Program-made: the position numbers and the translations under genes
Assembly (NCBI RefSeq): GCF_016920785.2
Contig: NW_024609836.1
Location: 8,710,018 to 8,774,017, forward strand
DNA: 64,000 bases
Direction: 5' to 3'
Source: Ixodes scapularis
Taxonomy: Eukaryota > Arthropoda > Arachnida > Ixodida > Ixodidae
Part shown: in pieces, positions 19,322-31,512 of the stretch
How the letters are laid out: the number at the start of each line of letters is the position of its first letter
Numbering within the stretch: position 1 is the stretch's first letter
The notes under the pieces: model-generated
The model's input: only the letters and a program-made list of their open reading frames with translations
The model's database searches: none
What the model was told of the DNA's origin: nothing

Positions 19322-20621
19322 ATGGGCTCCGAACTTAAACCTTTTGATCGGCCCCCCAAAAAAGGCTGCACCGAAGCTCAAGTCGCTCCTGAAAACATCC
19401 AAAGTACTCGAAACATTTCAAAAATTCCTGGTCTTACATTCCGAAGAAGAAAAACCACTTGCCAAACTGTCCCCTTTCTTCGTCGCCAAGGTACTGGAAG
19501 GAATCGTTGGGAAAGATTACTCTGCTAAAAAGATGCCGTCCGGTGATCTTCTTGTTGAGATCAGCACCAAAAAGCAAAGTGATGCCCTTCTTACTTTCAA
19601 CGTTGTGTCTGAATACCAAGTAAACGTTACTCCACACCGCAGACTTAATACAGTTCAAGGATTTATCTCGGAGGACGACCTAATGAAATTCATCTGAGGA
19701 AGAACTCGTTGAAGGCCTTTCAAACCAAGGAGTTGTTGCCGCTCGTCGCATCACCCTTCGTCGTGAGGGTGTAGAGCGTAAAACAAGACACATTATACTG
19801 ACCTTTGACACCACCACTCTCCCAGAGGCCATAAAGGCAGGCTACCTCCGGTGCCGTGTTCGCCCCTACGTGCCGAATCCCCAGCGGTGCTTTAAATGCC
19901 AAAGGTTCGGCCATGGGTCACGGAGCTGCCGGGGAAGTGACACTTGCGCGAAGTGCTCCAGTAAAGAGCATGTGTCTGACAGTTGTGAGAGCGAACCGAG
20001 ATGTGTCAACTGTGATGGCTGTCACCCAGCATACTCGCGCTCTTGTCGAAAATGGAAAGAAGAAAAAGAAATACTTACTTTGAAGACCACAGAAAACATC
20101 TCCTACCATGAGGCTAAAAACGTTTCTCCTTCCTATCGAAAGGAGATTATGCCGAGGTCGTGCGCAGGGGACCCGCACGACCCGTAATGGCATCGGCGGG
20201 AACACAGACCCCTACTGGGGGGGGGGTGTGTCTCCCGTCAGTGTCCCCTCTAAAACCCGCGGGTGCAATGCCAGCTGCACTGCACCCCAACCGCACAGTG
20301 GACACTGTTCCTTCAACGTCCACCTTGAAGCAAGGGACGGCAACCCCTGCCGCCCCTGCCTCCCTGCCTCCTCGACGCCGGGGACAACCCCGCGTCTCGA
20401 CCCAGCAGAGACCTAGTCAGCCGTTAAGGCTGCCGATCCCACCGGGTCTCCCTCCGGCTCCCCCTGAGGAGCCTATGGACGAGGGTGGACCCAAGTCCGG
20501 CGAGGAAAGTTTCCTCGCTGGATCTGACTCCTCTCTTTCTGCCACCAGTGACTCTACTGGCCAGCAGAAAAAGGCTGTAAAAAAGAAAAGTGCCCCGCGC
20601 AAAAAAAAAAAAAGATTTTAA
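19322..20621 (+). pseudogene. LINE ORF1 (gag-like, CCHC), frameshifted
   Basis: ORF1 proteins bind element RNA. ATG at 19322 gives MGSELKPFDRPPKK. Shifts near 19356, 19690 and 20160 break the frame. The middle segment has KLSPFFVAKVLEGIVGK and MPSGDLLVEIS, which align with copies 3 and 4. Zinc knuckles follow: CFKCQRFGHGSRSC, CAKCSSKEHVSDSC, then CVNCDGCHPAYSRSC. The tail is P/S-rich and ends in a basic KKKSAPRKKKKRF. The start was chosen because copy 3 has the same MGS start at the homologous site. Confidence 0.82.
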
Positions 20622-20693
20622 GGCATAGTCACCTCATTTTACTTTTTACCAGTTTTTATATTCACTTTTGCACGGGCTAAGCATATAGGCATT

Positions 20694-23600
20694 ATGCAGT
20701 GGAACTGTCGCGGCCTTCTACGTAACATAGATGACATCAATTCGTTTTTTGATGAGCTCCGTCCTGTTGCTATTTGCCTACAGGAGACGTATCTGACTGA
20801 TTCGCACATGCAGGTTTTGCGGCATCAACAAGTTTTTAGGAAGGACCGCCATTCCTCAACCCCTTCGGGTGGTGTAGCAGTGGTGGTTCAAAGTGGAGTG
20901 GCATGTGCTGAAGTTCCTTTACAAACTTCACTCGAGGCAGTTGCAGTTCGCATCCTTCTTGATCGCCTCATCATTCTAGTATCACTCTACTTACCACCTA
21001 ATGTTCCGCTGCATCTCCATGAACTTCAAGCACTCATCAAACAACTTCCCAAACCTTTTTTAATTCTTGGTGATTTTGATGCCCACCATCCTTTGTGGGG
21101 AAGCTCTCGTCAAGACTCTCGAGGTGGAGTTATTGAAAGGCTTTTATTATCAACTGGAATCTGCCTGCTATATAAGAAAGAACCAACATTTTTTAGCGCT
21201 GCCCACAACACGTTTACATCGATCGACCTATCACTATCATCACCATCTCTACTTTCATGCTTTTCATGGAACGTTTTAGGCAACCCTTTTGGAAGCGACC
21301 ATCTACCCATAATTTTAGAGAGCCTTTTACCAGTTTTATCGATACAAACCCGCCTTCCACGATGGAAGTTGGAAAATGCCGACTGGTCTATTTTTGGTCT
21401 AGAAGCTACACTTGATACCTCCTTGTTTCTTCATATGACTCCTGAGGATGCAACGCTTTACGTTACGGAATACATTATAAATGCTGCTTCTGCTTCAGTT
21501 CCACAGACCTCAGGAAATCTTCCCCGGAGGTGCAAGCCCTGGTGGAATGCGAAATGTACTTCCACTCGGAAAAGCCAGAACAGGGCGTGGGGAACTTTTC
21601 GTCGCTATCCAACTTTCCGTAATTTGATAGAGTTTAGAAAAAAAAGAGCACAAGCTCGGTGGACGCGAAGACGGGCCAAGTGGGCTTCATGGACAAAGTA
21701 TGTTTCATCCTTAAATAGTTTTGTTACTGCTAAAGAAGTATGGGATCGTCTCAAAAACGTTCGCGGGCAGTACCATGTTTTCAGGATTCCACTTTTTCCT
21801 TCAATCTCAGCATCTCTAACAGGACAAGCAGACTTCCTCGCAGAACATTTTCAGCATGTCTGCAGCTCTTCCAATTACAGTACAGAGTTTTTTAAGTACC
21901 GGTCTACCGCTGAGAAGCAGAAAATCACTGTGTCAGGCTTCAACTTTGTTGCATACAATAGACCGTTCACAATGTGTGAACTGGAAGTTGCTCTCAGTCT
22001 AAAAAAGCAATCTGCACCTGGGCCAGACAGAATTCACTACGAGATGCTTAAGCACCTGTCTCATGAATCTTTGTCCCACCTGTTGTCCTTTTTCAACTAC
22101 CTATGGGAAGCTGCTGCTTTCCCGCATTCTTGGAGAAGTGCCCAAGTTATACCTTTGCTGAAACCTGGAAAAGATCCCTCTTTGGCTACCAGCTACCGCC
22201 CCATAGCACTTACAAGCTGCTTGGGGAAAACTTATGAAAGGCTTATAAATCGCCGCCTTATGTTCCTTTTGGAAGAGAAAAACTTTTGACACTAAGCAGT
22301 GTGGCTTTCGTGCTGGACGGTTGACCTTGGACCATCTGGTTCGACTTGAGACCGTCATACGTGAGGCCTTTGTACACCGGCAGCATTGCGTGTCAGTGTT
22401 TTTTTTATCTAGAGAAGGCATATGACACTACGTGGAAATATGGTATCCTTCGAGATCTGTACAACTGTGGAGTGCGTGGCCGCATGCTTCGTTGCTTGCA
22501 GAATTTTTTGAGTGAACGTACATTTCAAGTTTGATTAGGCTCTACTTTATCCAATGTCTTCTTACAAGAAAATGGTGTCCCCCAAGGCGGAGTCTTAAGT
22601 GCAATCTTAATTGCAGTTAAGATAAACAGTCTGGCTCAAGTTATACCGTCATCTGTTTTATACTCGCTTTACGTGGATGATGTGCAAATATCTCTTTCGT
22701 CCTGCAACCTCTCCAGTTGTGAACGGCAACTGCAGCTCACAATAAACAGAATGACCAAGTGGGCAAATGAAAATGGTTTTAAGTTTTCCCCAGAAAAAAA
22801 CTGTGTGTGTGCCGTTTTCCCTGCGACGAGGTTTGACTTTGGACCCAATCTTACAATTGAATAACATAGAAATATCGGTGAAGCAGGAACATAAATTTTT
22901 AGGTATGGTCTTCGATAAAAAGCTTACATTCAAGTCTCATTTAAAGGAAGTAAAGCAAAAGTGCTTGCGATCCTCAATCATCTTTAAGGTGCTCTCACAT
23001 ATATCTTGGGGGTCTGACAGACGATGCCTCCTACGTCTGTACAATGCTTTAGTTCGGTCACGTCTGGATTATGGAGCGATTGTTTATGGTTCGGCACGAC
23101 CTTCCACTCTAAAGATGTTGGATCCGGTTCATCACCTCGGACTCCGGCTTGCCAGTGGGGCATTTCGCACGTCACCCGTATTAAGCTTGTATGTGGACAC
23201 GCATCAAATGTCTCTGTAAAAACGCCGACAGTACTTGAGTCTGTGTTATTATTACAAAGTGATTTCAGATCCGAAATATCCTGCTTATAGTATTTTACAG
23301 ATTCCTGAGTTCTGTAATTTGTTTGAAAACAAGCCAACAATTGTGCACCCCCTAGGTTTTCGAGTTCAAAGTATTTGTAGCTTTTTCGACTTCCCTCTCC
23401 CTTCCACAAGTGGTGTTAACTTGCTAAAATCTATGAAGAGAATTGCCCCTTGGAATGAGCTACCCGTATGTTGTGACTGGTCTTTCACCAAATACAGTTA
23501 GAAGACCGTGGCTCCACAGTTTCTTCAGCAAGAGTTTCTATCTTTGCAAGAAAGGATATCTAGCGGTTGCGCCGAATACTATACCGACGAGTCGAAATCT

Positions 23601-24400
23601 TTATGTTCCGTTGGTTGTGCAGTTTCTTCTAGTAGCTTTGGAAGAGCTGTGCAGCTTGACTCAATGGCAAGCATCTTCACTGCAGAGCTCTATGGTCTTT
23701 TATTAGCCACTGAGCATATTCTGGATAACAGTGTATTGAACGCAGTCATTTTTGTCGATTCACAAAGCGTCTTAGCTGCTATCTCTTCCAGAGTTTCCAC
23801 AAAGAATGTACTTGCACAACATGTTCGTTTTAAAGTTAACAGAGCTCTGCGCCTTGGATGTAATATCACATTTTGCTGGGTACCAAGTCACGTAGGAATT
23901 GCAGGGAATGAGAGTGCGGATCGTTTGGCTGCATCTGCCACAGATTCAATAGCATCTTTGGCCTGCCCTATCAGGATTTTAAACCACTTTTAAAGAAATC
24001 TCTTTTAAAGACTTGGCAGCTAGAATGGGACACTGAAACGAACAACGAACTCCACGTGATTAAACCAATGATAGGCATCTGGGAAAGTTAATTTCACAGA
24101 AACCGTCGTCTCGAGGTTATGCTTTGTCGCTTGAGAATCGGCCATTCACGTCTGACACATATGTACCTCCTCTGTGGCGAAGAAGTTGCACTTTGTCCCC
24201 ATTGTGGGGAATTACTTACAATTTTACACATTCTATGGGAGTGTAGGTTTGATCATCAACTGCGCGTATTATGTTTTTCTGAACTTTTTAGAGACTATCT
24301 ACCCTTTCATCCTATGTTTTTACTTGGTGACAATGCCTTAGTACCACTTAGACGAGTTTTTAATCTTCTTAACAAAACTGGTTATCTACACAAGTTGTAA
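20694..24400 (+). pseudogene. LINE ORF2 (EN-RT-RNase H), frameshifted
   Basis: ATG at 20694 opens MQWNCRGLLRNID, an AP-endonuclease start (WNCRG, then LQETYL and GDFDAHHPLWG, SDHLPI). The first 531 codons are open through the endonuclease into the RT (APGPDRIHYEML, SYRPIALTS) before a stop at 22289. Later frames carry KAYDTTWKYG, the RT active site YVDD at about 22672, an RNase H region (YTDESKS, VDSQSV, SHVGIAGNESAD) and a CPHCGE...H motif near 24196. Multiple shifts after 22289 and stops near 23217 and 23500 make it non-functional. Confidence 0.88.
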
Positions 24401-24453
24401 AAATCTTCTCTAGCCTAGCATATGTCTTGCTGAGTCTTAATAAACATTTTGTT

Positions 24454-24486
24454 TGGCGCATTGTGGCCTCCGTTTCTGCTGCGCCA
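24454..24486 (+). other. LINE 3'-terminal hairpin, copy 2
   Basis: TGGCGCA pairs with TGCGCCA around a loop with TGTGGCC. It is followed by TTAAAACCTTAATC, TTAC units, and the target duplication at 24512-24524. Confidence 0.78.
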
Positions 24487-24511
24487 TTAAAACCTTAATC
24501 TTACTTACTTA

Positions 24512-24524
24512 CAGGTCAGTGTGT
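24512..24524 (+). other. Right target-site duplication of LINE copy 2
   Basis: CAGGTCAGTGTGT, identical to 18767-18779. Confidence 0.93.
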
Positions 24525-24657
24525 CTCACGGAGAAATGCTGTATACACAGAGCCAAAACAATTGTCATAAAACTATTGGCCCAAAACCTCCATGCAGCAC
24601 GCCTCGGATGGCTACATAAAGTGCACTCAGCAAAATACCGTCTAAATGTCAACTTAC

Positions 24658-24723
24658 CTGCACCCGTACTGGCACGAGAAGCACTCGCAGCCCTGGAAGC
24701 ATTTTCAGCCCCGGCTTGTTTAG
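24658..24723 (-). CDS. Putative upstream exon of BEN gene A
   Basis: A 66-bp segment between ACATTTACAG and CAG/GTAAGT. One frame gives KQAGAENASRAASASRAS, another LNKPGLKMLPGLRV; an A/S-rich linker is plausible by analogy with genes C and D. Supported by splice signals only. Confidence 0.35.
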
Positions 24724-24779
24724 CTGTAAATGTACGCTGTGCACTGAGAACGGTGGGTTTTTGTAATATAGTGATCATT

Positions 24780-25406
24780 GTTGCATAATACAGCAATGCC
24801 GTGGTTGCATAACCGGCAGGCGTGACCGGCGCGTGAACTCTGAGGTGTGCGAGCTGAGCCAGAGCCACCTAGATAAGGAGAAGGCCCCCGCACTCGCCCC
24901 GTGACGTCACCGCACCAAGCCCCTCCGCTTCGCCGCTTGCGCAGCGGAGATGCGCGAGCCGACGCGGAACGCTTTTTCTTTAAAACTACTTGAGTTACTT
25001 CTGAGGGCGCTCATTACAGTTATCCAGTAGTGTGCGACTAGTAAACTATTGAGTTAGGTCTGAGTATGCGGGGAAGTTGAAAATAGATGTTTCTTGCTAT
25101 TGGAGAAATACGGCAGTGAAATGAACGATCACATGAAAAGGCAGTTAGGAGTGTTCTAGAGAACATTTATTCGCATTTGGCACTCGCCGCCAGGCACAGT
25201 TCGAGAATGAACTTAACATTCATTTACAAAACACGCACGGAATTTAATACAGGTCTTCGAGATATTTACAAACACAGTTCACACATATAGTCAACCTGAA
25301 AGTCATACATGTCTTACACTTGCTATTTACAACTGGAACATTCATCAAAGCATACAGTCAGTGTGATAACCAGTAGCCTTGCACTACAGGGATTGATTTT
25401 AGAGCT
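24780..25406. other. Gene-less stretch between BEN gene A and the THAP-like gene
   Basis: A GC-rich part at about 24820-24980 is followed by AT-rich sequence. No ORF with recognisable motifs. Confidence 0.4.
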
Positions 25407-25889
25407 TCATTTCAACGTCTGAAGTTTTCTCTGCTTAGACAGTTTAGCATGCCCCTGCTTTCTGGTGATGGCATCATTTCTGGTAGCTGTATAGTTTTTC
25501 AACAATGTGTTGATGGCGGGCTTTAAGATATTTTCCCGCACGAAGTCTGGATAGTGACCGCTTGCACAAACATCAATGTTTTCACTATCAGCCAGAAGGA
25601 ACTTCATAATACTTAGCAGTACCAGCCTCTGGTTACTTTCAGCGTCAAATAGATGCTCACACTCCATGGCAGTTGGTTGCTCCAAAACCATTTTTGTGCA
25701 CAATACTGCATGCACAACGCATGGCTCAGGAAACTTCAGACCTCCCCTGCTTATATCATCAATGAGAACATGATCACTCGGCTTGACCTCTCTCTCTTTG
25801 ATTGTGAGCTGCGAGGAACAGTCATCACAAGGGTGACGCCGGAGCGCTGCATGTGCGCGGAAACCGGCTATATACACTAGAGCAGGCAT
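25407..25889 (-). pseudogene. C-terminal part of THAP/P-element-like transposase
   Basis: Reads ALVYIAGFRAHAALRRHPC, C.DC, then VLIDDISRGGLKFPEPCVV and a helical tail ending KQRKLQTLK. The YIAG.....L...C..C and RGGL.FP pattern is the C-terminal signature of P-element/THAP9-type transposases and many domesticated relatives. It is cut at its upstream end by LINE copy 4, which lies between it and the THAP half at 30811-31500. I infer both belong to one former gene on the minus strand. The DDE core expected between them is absent. Confidence 0.6.
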
Positions 25890-25907
25890 GTCCTCTCGTG
25901 GTCACCG

Positions 25908-27150
25908 TTATCCAAGTTATTCCCTTTCCCGGTCTCTAAGTCTCTTGAATCTGTAATTGGAAAGAATTTTAAAGCAAAAAAAAAAATGCCATCTGGAGAT
26001 CTCCTCGTTAAAGTTGTAACCTCTCAGCATAGCTCAGACCTGCTGGCGCTCAACGTGGTTTCTGACTACAGGGTTACTGTATCACCCCACCGCACTTTGA
26101 ACACTATAAAAGGCGTATTATCAGAAGATGACCTGCTAGAATCCCCCGAAGACGAAATTGCCGATGGCCTTCGTGACCAAGGAGTCATTGCTGCAAAGCG
26201 AATTTCTTTTGGACAGGATGGTCAAGAGATGAAGACAAAGCATGTCATTCTTAGTTTTGAGCTGAGGACACTTCCGGAATCGGTGAAAGCAGGGTACCTG
26301 AACCGTAGAGTACGGCCGTATGTGCCAAACCCTCAGCGTTGCTTTCATTGCCAGAGATATGGCCATAGCGCCCAGAGCTGCCGTGGAAAAACATGTGCCA
26401 AGTGTGGCAAAATGATCACCCTGCTGAGAATCGCTTAAATCCACCTTGCTGCACAAACTGCAGTGAACCTCACCCAGCTTATTCCCGTTCTTGCAGAAAA
26501 TGGAAACAAGAAAAAGAAATATATAACACTCAAAGTGAAAAAGAATATCTCGTTCCCCGAAGCCAGGAAGCGATTGTCCTTCCTGCAGAAGGGGCCTTAC
26601 TCTTTGGTGGCACGTGCAGGGGGTGTGCCATCAAAGTCTTTGTTTGGTAGGAACCCAGGTCTGTCCTAATGACCTGGTAATTCCGCCACCTCCCCCGGCC
26701 TCACAAAGATTCGCTCCACGACTCCGTTTGTCGTTGGAACCAAAAAAACCACAGAGGCCTCCAGATGGTGCAGAGGCAAGAGATGCCTCTGTGCCAATGG
26801 AGGGGAGAAAAGAGGAGGGGCGGCTACAGCAGCCTCAGGGAAAAGGCACCAGTGCCTCTTTCATTCCAAAAGACGGGTTGTCGAACTATGTGCCTGCCTT
26901 GGTTACTCGGACCCCTCCCGGGAAGAAGGAGGGTGTGTTTCGTTTTAAGGCTTTAGGAGAGGCCTCGACATCTAAGGAGGTGCCCGTTCCAGCTGCCCCC
27001 TCAGCCGTTCCGCCTGAGGAGGAGCGGATGCAACTTGGTGAACCTCCTCCCCCTCGTTCGGTCCCACCTGATGACGCCAGGCTTAAAAAGTCATCTCAGA
27101 AAAAGCTCAATCCGCAAGTAACCCCACCCAAACCGCCCCAGGACACCTAG
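25908..27150 (+). pseudogene. LINE ORF1 remnant, copy 4
   Basis: Middle and C-terminal gag: MPSGDLLVKVVTSQHSSDL, EDDLLESPEDEIADGL, then knuckles CFHCQRYGHSAQSC and CAKCGK, a frameshift near 26400, and CTNCSEPHPAYSRSC in another frame. A third frame carries the proline-rich C-terminus (KPQRPPDGAEARDAS to PPKPPQDT). The N-terminus is missing by 5' truncation. Confidence 0.8.
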
Positions 27151-27197
27151 GGCAGGTTTCTTTTTTTGTTTTGCTCTTACTTTAAACCATTTTTAAC

Positions 27198-30100
27198 ATG
27201 AACACATATAGTTTTATACATTGGAACTGTAGAAGGCTCCTGCAAAATATTGATGACGTTCATTTCTTTCTGGATGAGCTACAGCCCATTGCTGTGTGCT
27301 TGCAGGAGACATATCTTAACAACACACATACAAATGTTTTTAATCGTTACCGCGTTTTTAGAAAGGATCGCGCTTCAGACCACTCTTCTGGTGGTGTTGC
27401 GATCGTTGTACGGAGTGGCATAGCGTGTGTGGAAGTTCCTCTGCGTACATCACTAGAAGCAGTTGCAGTACGTGTTCTTGCCGATCGTCTCATTACGGTT
27501 GTGTCTTTGTATTTACCACCTCATCATCAACTGCATCTTCATGAACTTCAAGGATTGGTTCAGCAACTCCCAATGCCCTTTTTAGTTTGTGGTGATTTTA
27601 ATGCTCACAGTCCCATGTGGGGCAGTAAGCGCATTGACTCTCGTGGCGCTGTTGTAGAAAGATCTTTACTGTCCTCAGACGTATGTCTTTTAAATAAGAA
27701 AGAACCAACATTTTATAGTTCCACTCATAATTACTTCACATCCATCGACCTCTCCATTTCGTCACCATCATTACTTCCCTGTTTTTCTTGGAAGGTTTTA
27801 AACAACCCTTTCAGGAGCGACCATTTCCCGATTGTAATTGAAAGCCTCGTTCCTCTGCCGACTATTTTAAAACGAACCCCTGGGTGGAAACTGGACAAAG
27901 CCGACTGGGCGCTCTTTAAACTTGATGCAGCGCTTGACCCGTCAGCTCTAGCGAATTTGTCACCCAAAGAAGCGACAATGTATGTTACCGAGCAAATCAT
28001 AAGTGCTGCCCAAGATGCCATTCCTCGCACCTCTGAAAATTTACCCAAGAGGTGTAGGCCTTGTTGGAATGAAGGCTGTGCCACTACAAGGAAAAAGCAG
28101 CATAGGGCATGGGATATCTTTCGGAGATACCCTACTTCTTCAAACAGGATAGAATTTAAAAGACTAAAAGCAAAGGCCCGATGGACTAGGAGAAAAGCTA
28201 AGCGCAAGACCTGGACCTGGACAATGCAAGAACTAGAGGTGGCTCTTAGCGTAAAGAAGAGGTCGGCTCCGGGTCCTGATGGAATCCACTATGAAATGCT
28301 CCGTCAATTGTCTCGAGAGTCACTGAACACACTACTATTTTTTTTTCAACGACCTGTGGGAAGCAGCTTACTTTCCTAAAATCTAGAAACGGGCACATGT
28401 GATTCCTTTGCTGAAAGCTGGGAAGGACCCTTCGGACCCACGCAGTTACCGTCCAATCGCTTTGACGAGTTGCCTTGGCAAAACATTTGAACGCCTCATT
28501 AATAGGCGGTTGATTTATATTTTGGAGCATAACCACTTCTTCGCCGATAACCAGTGTGGCTTTCGAGAAGGGTGCTCTACTTTGAACCACATTGTCCGTC
28601 TGGAAACAACAATACGTGAAGCTTTCGTAAATAGGCAACATTGTGTGTCTGTTTTCTTCGACCTGGAAAAAGCATATGATACGACATGGCGGTATGGTAT
28701 CCTCCGTGACTTGTATGGTTGTGGTGTGCGTGGCCGCATGTTGCGGTGTATAAGCAGTTTTCTTACAGGTCGCTCTTTTCACGTTCGACTTGGCACCACA
28801 CTATCCGAACAGTATATCCAGGAAGACAGTGTTCCACAGGGAGGTGTATTGAGTGTCACCTTGTTTGCCGTAAAGATTAACTCGTTGTCAAGAGTAATTC
28901 CACCTTCCATTTCATACTCCCTCTATGTGGATGATATTCACATTTCGGTTTCTTCTTGTAATTTGTCTAGCTGCGAGCGGCAACTGCAGCTTACCATTAA
29001 TAAAATTAGTAAGTAGGCTGACCAAAATGGGTTTAAGTTTTCGCCCGAGAAGACTATCTGTGTGCCATTTTCTCTGCGTCGGGGGTTGTTTCTAGATCCA
29101 GAACTGACGTTAAACAGGCTTCCTATTAGTGTCAAAATAGAGCATAAATTTTTGGGTATCATGTTTGATAAAAACGAAACTTCGTTTCCCTCCTGAAGGG
29201 CCTGAAAAAGAAGTGCCTTAAATCAGCCAATATTCTTAAAGTCTTAGCGCACAAGTCATGGGGATCCGATAAGATATGTCTGCTTCGCTTATACAACTCC
29301 CTTATCCGGTCACGTCTGGACTATGGTGCTATAGTTTGCGACTCAGCGAGGCCGTCTGCACTCAAAATGTTGGATCCTGTGCATCACCTCGGTTTAAGGC
29401 TCGCTACAGGTGCCTTCCGCACATCGCCCATTCCTAGCTTGTACGCTGAATCCAATCAGATGTCACTTATGCACAGGTGACGTTATCTTGCAGTGACTTA
29501 TGCTTCCAAAATACTATCCTATTCAAATCACCCAACTTATGGTGCTTTGCAACATTCTCGGTTTGCTCGTCTTTTCGAACATAAGCCCAGGGTTGTACCA
29601 CCTTTAAGCCTTCGCCTTGAGGGCATTAGTACGTCTCTTGACCTTACCCTTGACGAGACCGACCTTTTGCAGAAGGGTGAAAATGAAGCTCCGTGGAGTA
29701 TGTTGCCCGTCTTTTGTGATTGGTATTTTACTAGATTTAACAAATGTAACATCCCCCCCAGTGGTGATTCAACTAGAATTCCTTGAGGTACAGAAGAAGT
29801 ACGGTAACTACTCCCAATTTTATACCGATGGTGCCAAATTATTGCCTTTTGTAGGATCAGCATTTAACTCTGAAGGATTCAGTAAGGTTCAGCGTCTCAA
29901 GGAATGTGCAAGTATTTACACGGCTGAGCTCTATGCGGTGTCGATGGCCTAGGAGTATATTCTCACCAGCAAGACGATGAAATCTACTTTATTCGTGGAT
30001 TCTCAAAATGTTCTCACCACACTTTGTTCAATGAAGGGAAGTAAAAATAGACTGGCACATTTAGTCCAATCTAAGGTAAAATGTGGTCTGCGTCTTGGCC

Positions 30101-30660
30101 AAGACATAAAATTCTGCTGGGTGCCTAGCCATACGGGGATCCTAGGTAATGAAAGAGCAGACGAATTGGCCACTAGCTCTAAGCACCTACTGCCAACTAC
30201 CTCACAGATTCCATTTCAAGACATGAAGCCCTTAGTAAAATCATTAGTTTTCCAGCTATGGCAATCAGAGTGGAGTCTGGAATGCGAAAACAAACGTCAC
30301 AGGATTAAACCAGCTCTTGGTATGTGGGAGAGTGCATCCCACTAAACCCGCCGCCATGAAGTTCTTTTGTGTCGTCTTAGAATTGGACACTCCTATCTCA
30401 CCCCCAAACATCTGCTGAGGGGGGAAGCCCCACCCCTGTGTGATGACTGTGGGGAGCGTTTAACAATTTTACATATTTTGTGGCTGTGCCCAGGGCTTGA
30501 GCAAGAACGACGTACACATTTCCCCAAGTTTTTTTCCCACCAGATTCCTTTTCACCCAGCGCTGCTGATTGGGGAGACTCCTATAGTACCCTTTGATCGT
30601 GTCATAAATTACTTTAAAAAAAACTGGCTTCCTACCGGAGTTGTAATTTTAATTCGATGA
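27198..30660 (+). pseudogene. LINE ORF2, copy 4, with internal deletion
   Basis: ATG at 27198 (MNTYSFIHWNCRRLLQNID) opens an intact endonuclease (LQETYL, GDFNAHSPMWG, SDHFPI). Near 28200-28225 an in-frame deletion of roughly 75 codons relative to copy 2 joins RRKAKRKTWTW to MQELEVALSVKKR. The RT follows in another frame from 28399, with EKAYDTTWRYG and YVDD at about 28925, broken by a TAG near 29015. RNase H pieces are DGAKLLPF, FVDSQNV and SHTGILGNERAD. A CDDCGE...H motif is near 30439. Several stops and shifts. Confidence 0.85.
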
Positions 30661-30745
30661 CTTTTAACCTTGTTACATGACCCTTTTTTAGATAATTTGT
30701 ATTAAAAAAAGAAGAAGTCCTGAGTATTTCCCAACTAAACAAGCT

Positions 30746-30777
30746 TGGCGCAGTATGGCCATAGTAGCTTTGCGCCA
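30746..30777 (+). other. LINE 3'-terminal hairpin, copy 4
   Basis: TGGCGCA pairs with TGCGCCA around a loop containing TATGGCC, the same structure as in the other three copies. Confidence 0.75.
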
Positions 30778-30810
30778 TAAAGCCCGTAATCAACATCTTT
30801 CCCATCAGTT

Positions 30811-31500
30811 TCAACTGCTCTTTGAGGAACAATAATGCATCAGCTCTTCATGCTCCATCAATTCATCATCAGTAATGTCATCGAGTAGAGCAACAATCAA
30901 TTTGAGCACTGCACTCACTTTGTCCTCTTTTTGATGGCTTTGTTTCGTGCAGTAGTCCTGCACACTGCCCAGGAGCGTCTCCAAGACACGGAAATCGAAA
31001 ACTTGTCCTGGAATATCAAGCTCTTCATTCGATGCCAGCTGTACATCTTTACAAAACACACGCACACACAAATCAGTTGACACTGTAACTGATGCCAGGA
31101 GCTCTGGTGCTTGCGTTGTAGGCTCAAGGTGAGCAAATACGATGCAGTTGTCACAGGAAACATGCGTCCAGAAGCTTTTGCTGTGCAAACGGTAGAAACG
31201 CGAAGAAATGTATTCCAAATTTTCCAATTTCTTGTTTGCTTCTTCCTTCTCATACGCTGCCGTGGATTGCTGGATGACTGCGTGAAGTTGTGCGCTTTCA
31301 CTGCGCCTCCGCTTCACATCAGGTTCTTCTCGTGACTGCTTTGTAGAAGAGAGATAACTTGGACAATCAGGGAAAATAGCCGGAACAGCGTCAGCCGTAA
31401 TACGTGTGAACTTCATTGGTACTTCTATTGTTCGTCCGTCGCCATCCGTGTACGTTGAAATCGTGCGCAGGTGCTCAGGCTTGAAATGGCGTTCACAAAC
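30811..31500 (-). pseudogene. THAP-domain (C-terminal half) protein, minus strand
   Basis: After the acceptor TCGTGCAG the exon reads VCERHFKPEHL, then MKFTRITADAVPAIFPDCPS. The AVPxIFP motif is diagnostic of the THAP zinc-binding DNA-binding domain; its first half (CxxC) would be on an upstream exon, which I do not see above 31500. About 170 further residues follow, including a lysine/glutamate-rich coiled region and a VLKLIVALLDDITDDELMEH segment. The frame closes at 30811. A neighbouring frame continues LLFLKEQLKLMGKM into the LINE junction, suggesting a one-base shift just before LINE copy 4. Confidence 0.65.
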
Positions 31501-31512
31501 CTGCACGACCAC

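Larger units (their letters stand above)
18780..24511 (+). mobile_element. Full-length I-type LINE copy 2 (5.73 kb)
   Basis: Complete from a GC-rich 5' UTR with one monomer to a terminal hairpin and TTAC-repeat tail. Bounded by the 13-bp duplication. It defines the family architecture: 5' UTR (18780-19321), ORF1 with CCHC knuckles, ORF2 with EN-RT-RNase H, and a short 3' UTR. Inserted antisense in an intron of BEN gene A. Confidence 0.93.
16894..24723 (-). pseudogene. BEN-domain gene A, degraded, split by a LINE
   Basis: Exons inferred on the minus strand: 24658-24723, 18703-18750, 18492-18515, 17090-17307 (BEN) and 16894-17029 (terminal). Each has AG/GT boundaries, and the last three keep the same phases as BEN genes C and D. 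LINE copy 2 (18780-24511) sits in the intron between the first two. Frameshifts in the BEN exon and in the terminal exon suggest a dead or decaying gene. BEN domains bind DNA or protein partners in transcriptional repressors. A 5' exon equivalent to that of gene C is not found. Confidence 0.55.
25900..30797 (+). mobile_element. I-type LINE copy 4, 5'-truncated
   Basis: Begins inside ORF1; recognisable from about 25908, where the frame gives LSKLFPFPVSKSLESVIGK. It runs to a terminal hairpin and a short tail near 30797. It sits antisense in the THAP/P-like gene. No target duplication is visible, suggesting a deletion on insertion or later decay. The left boundary is uncertain by about 20 bp. 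Confidence 0.85.
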
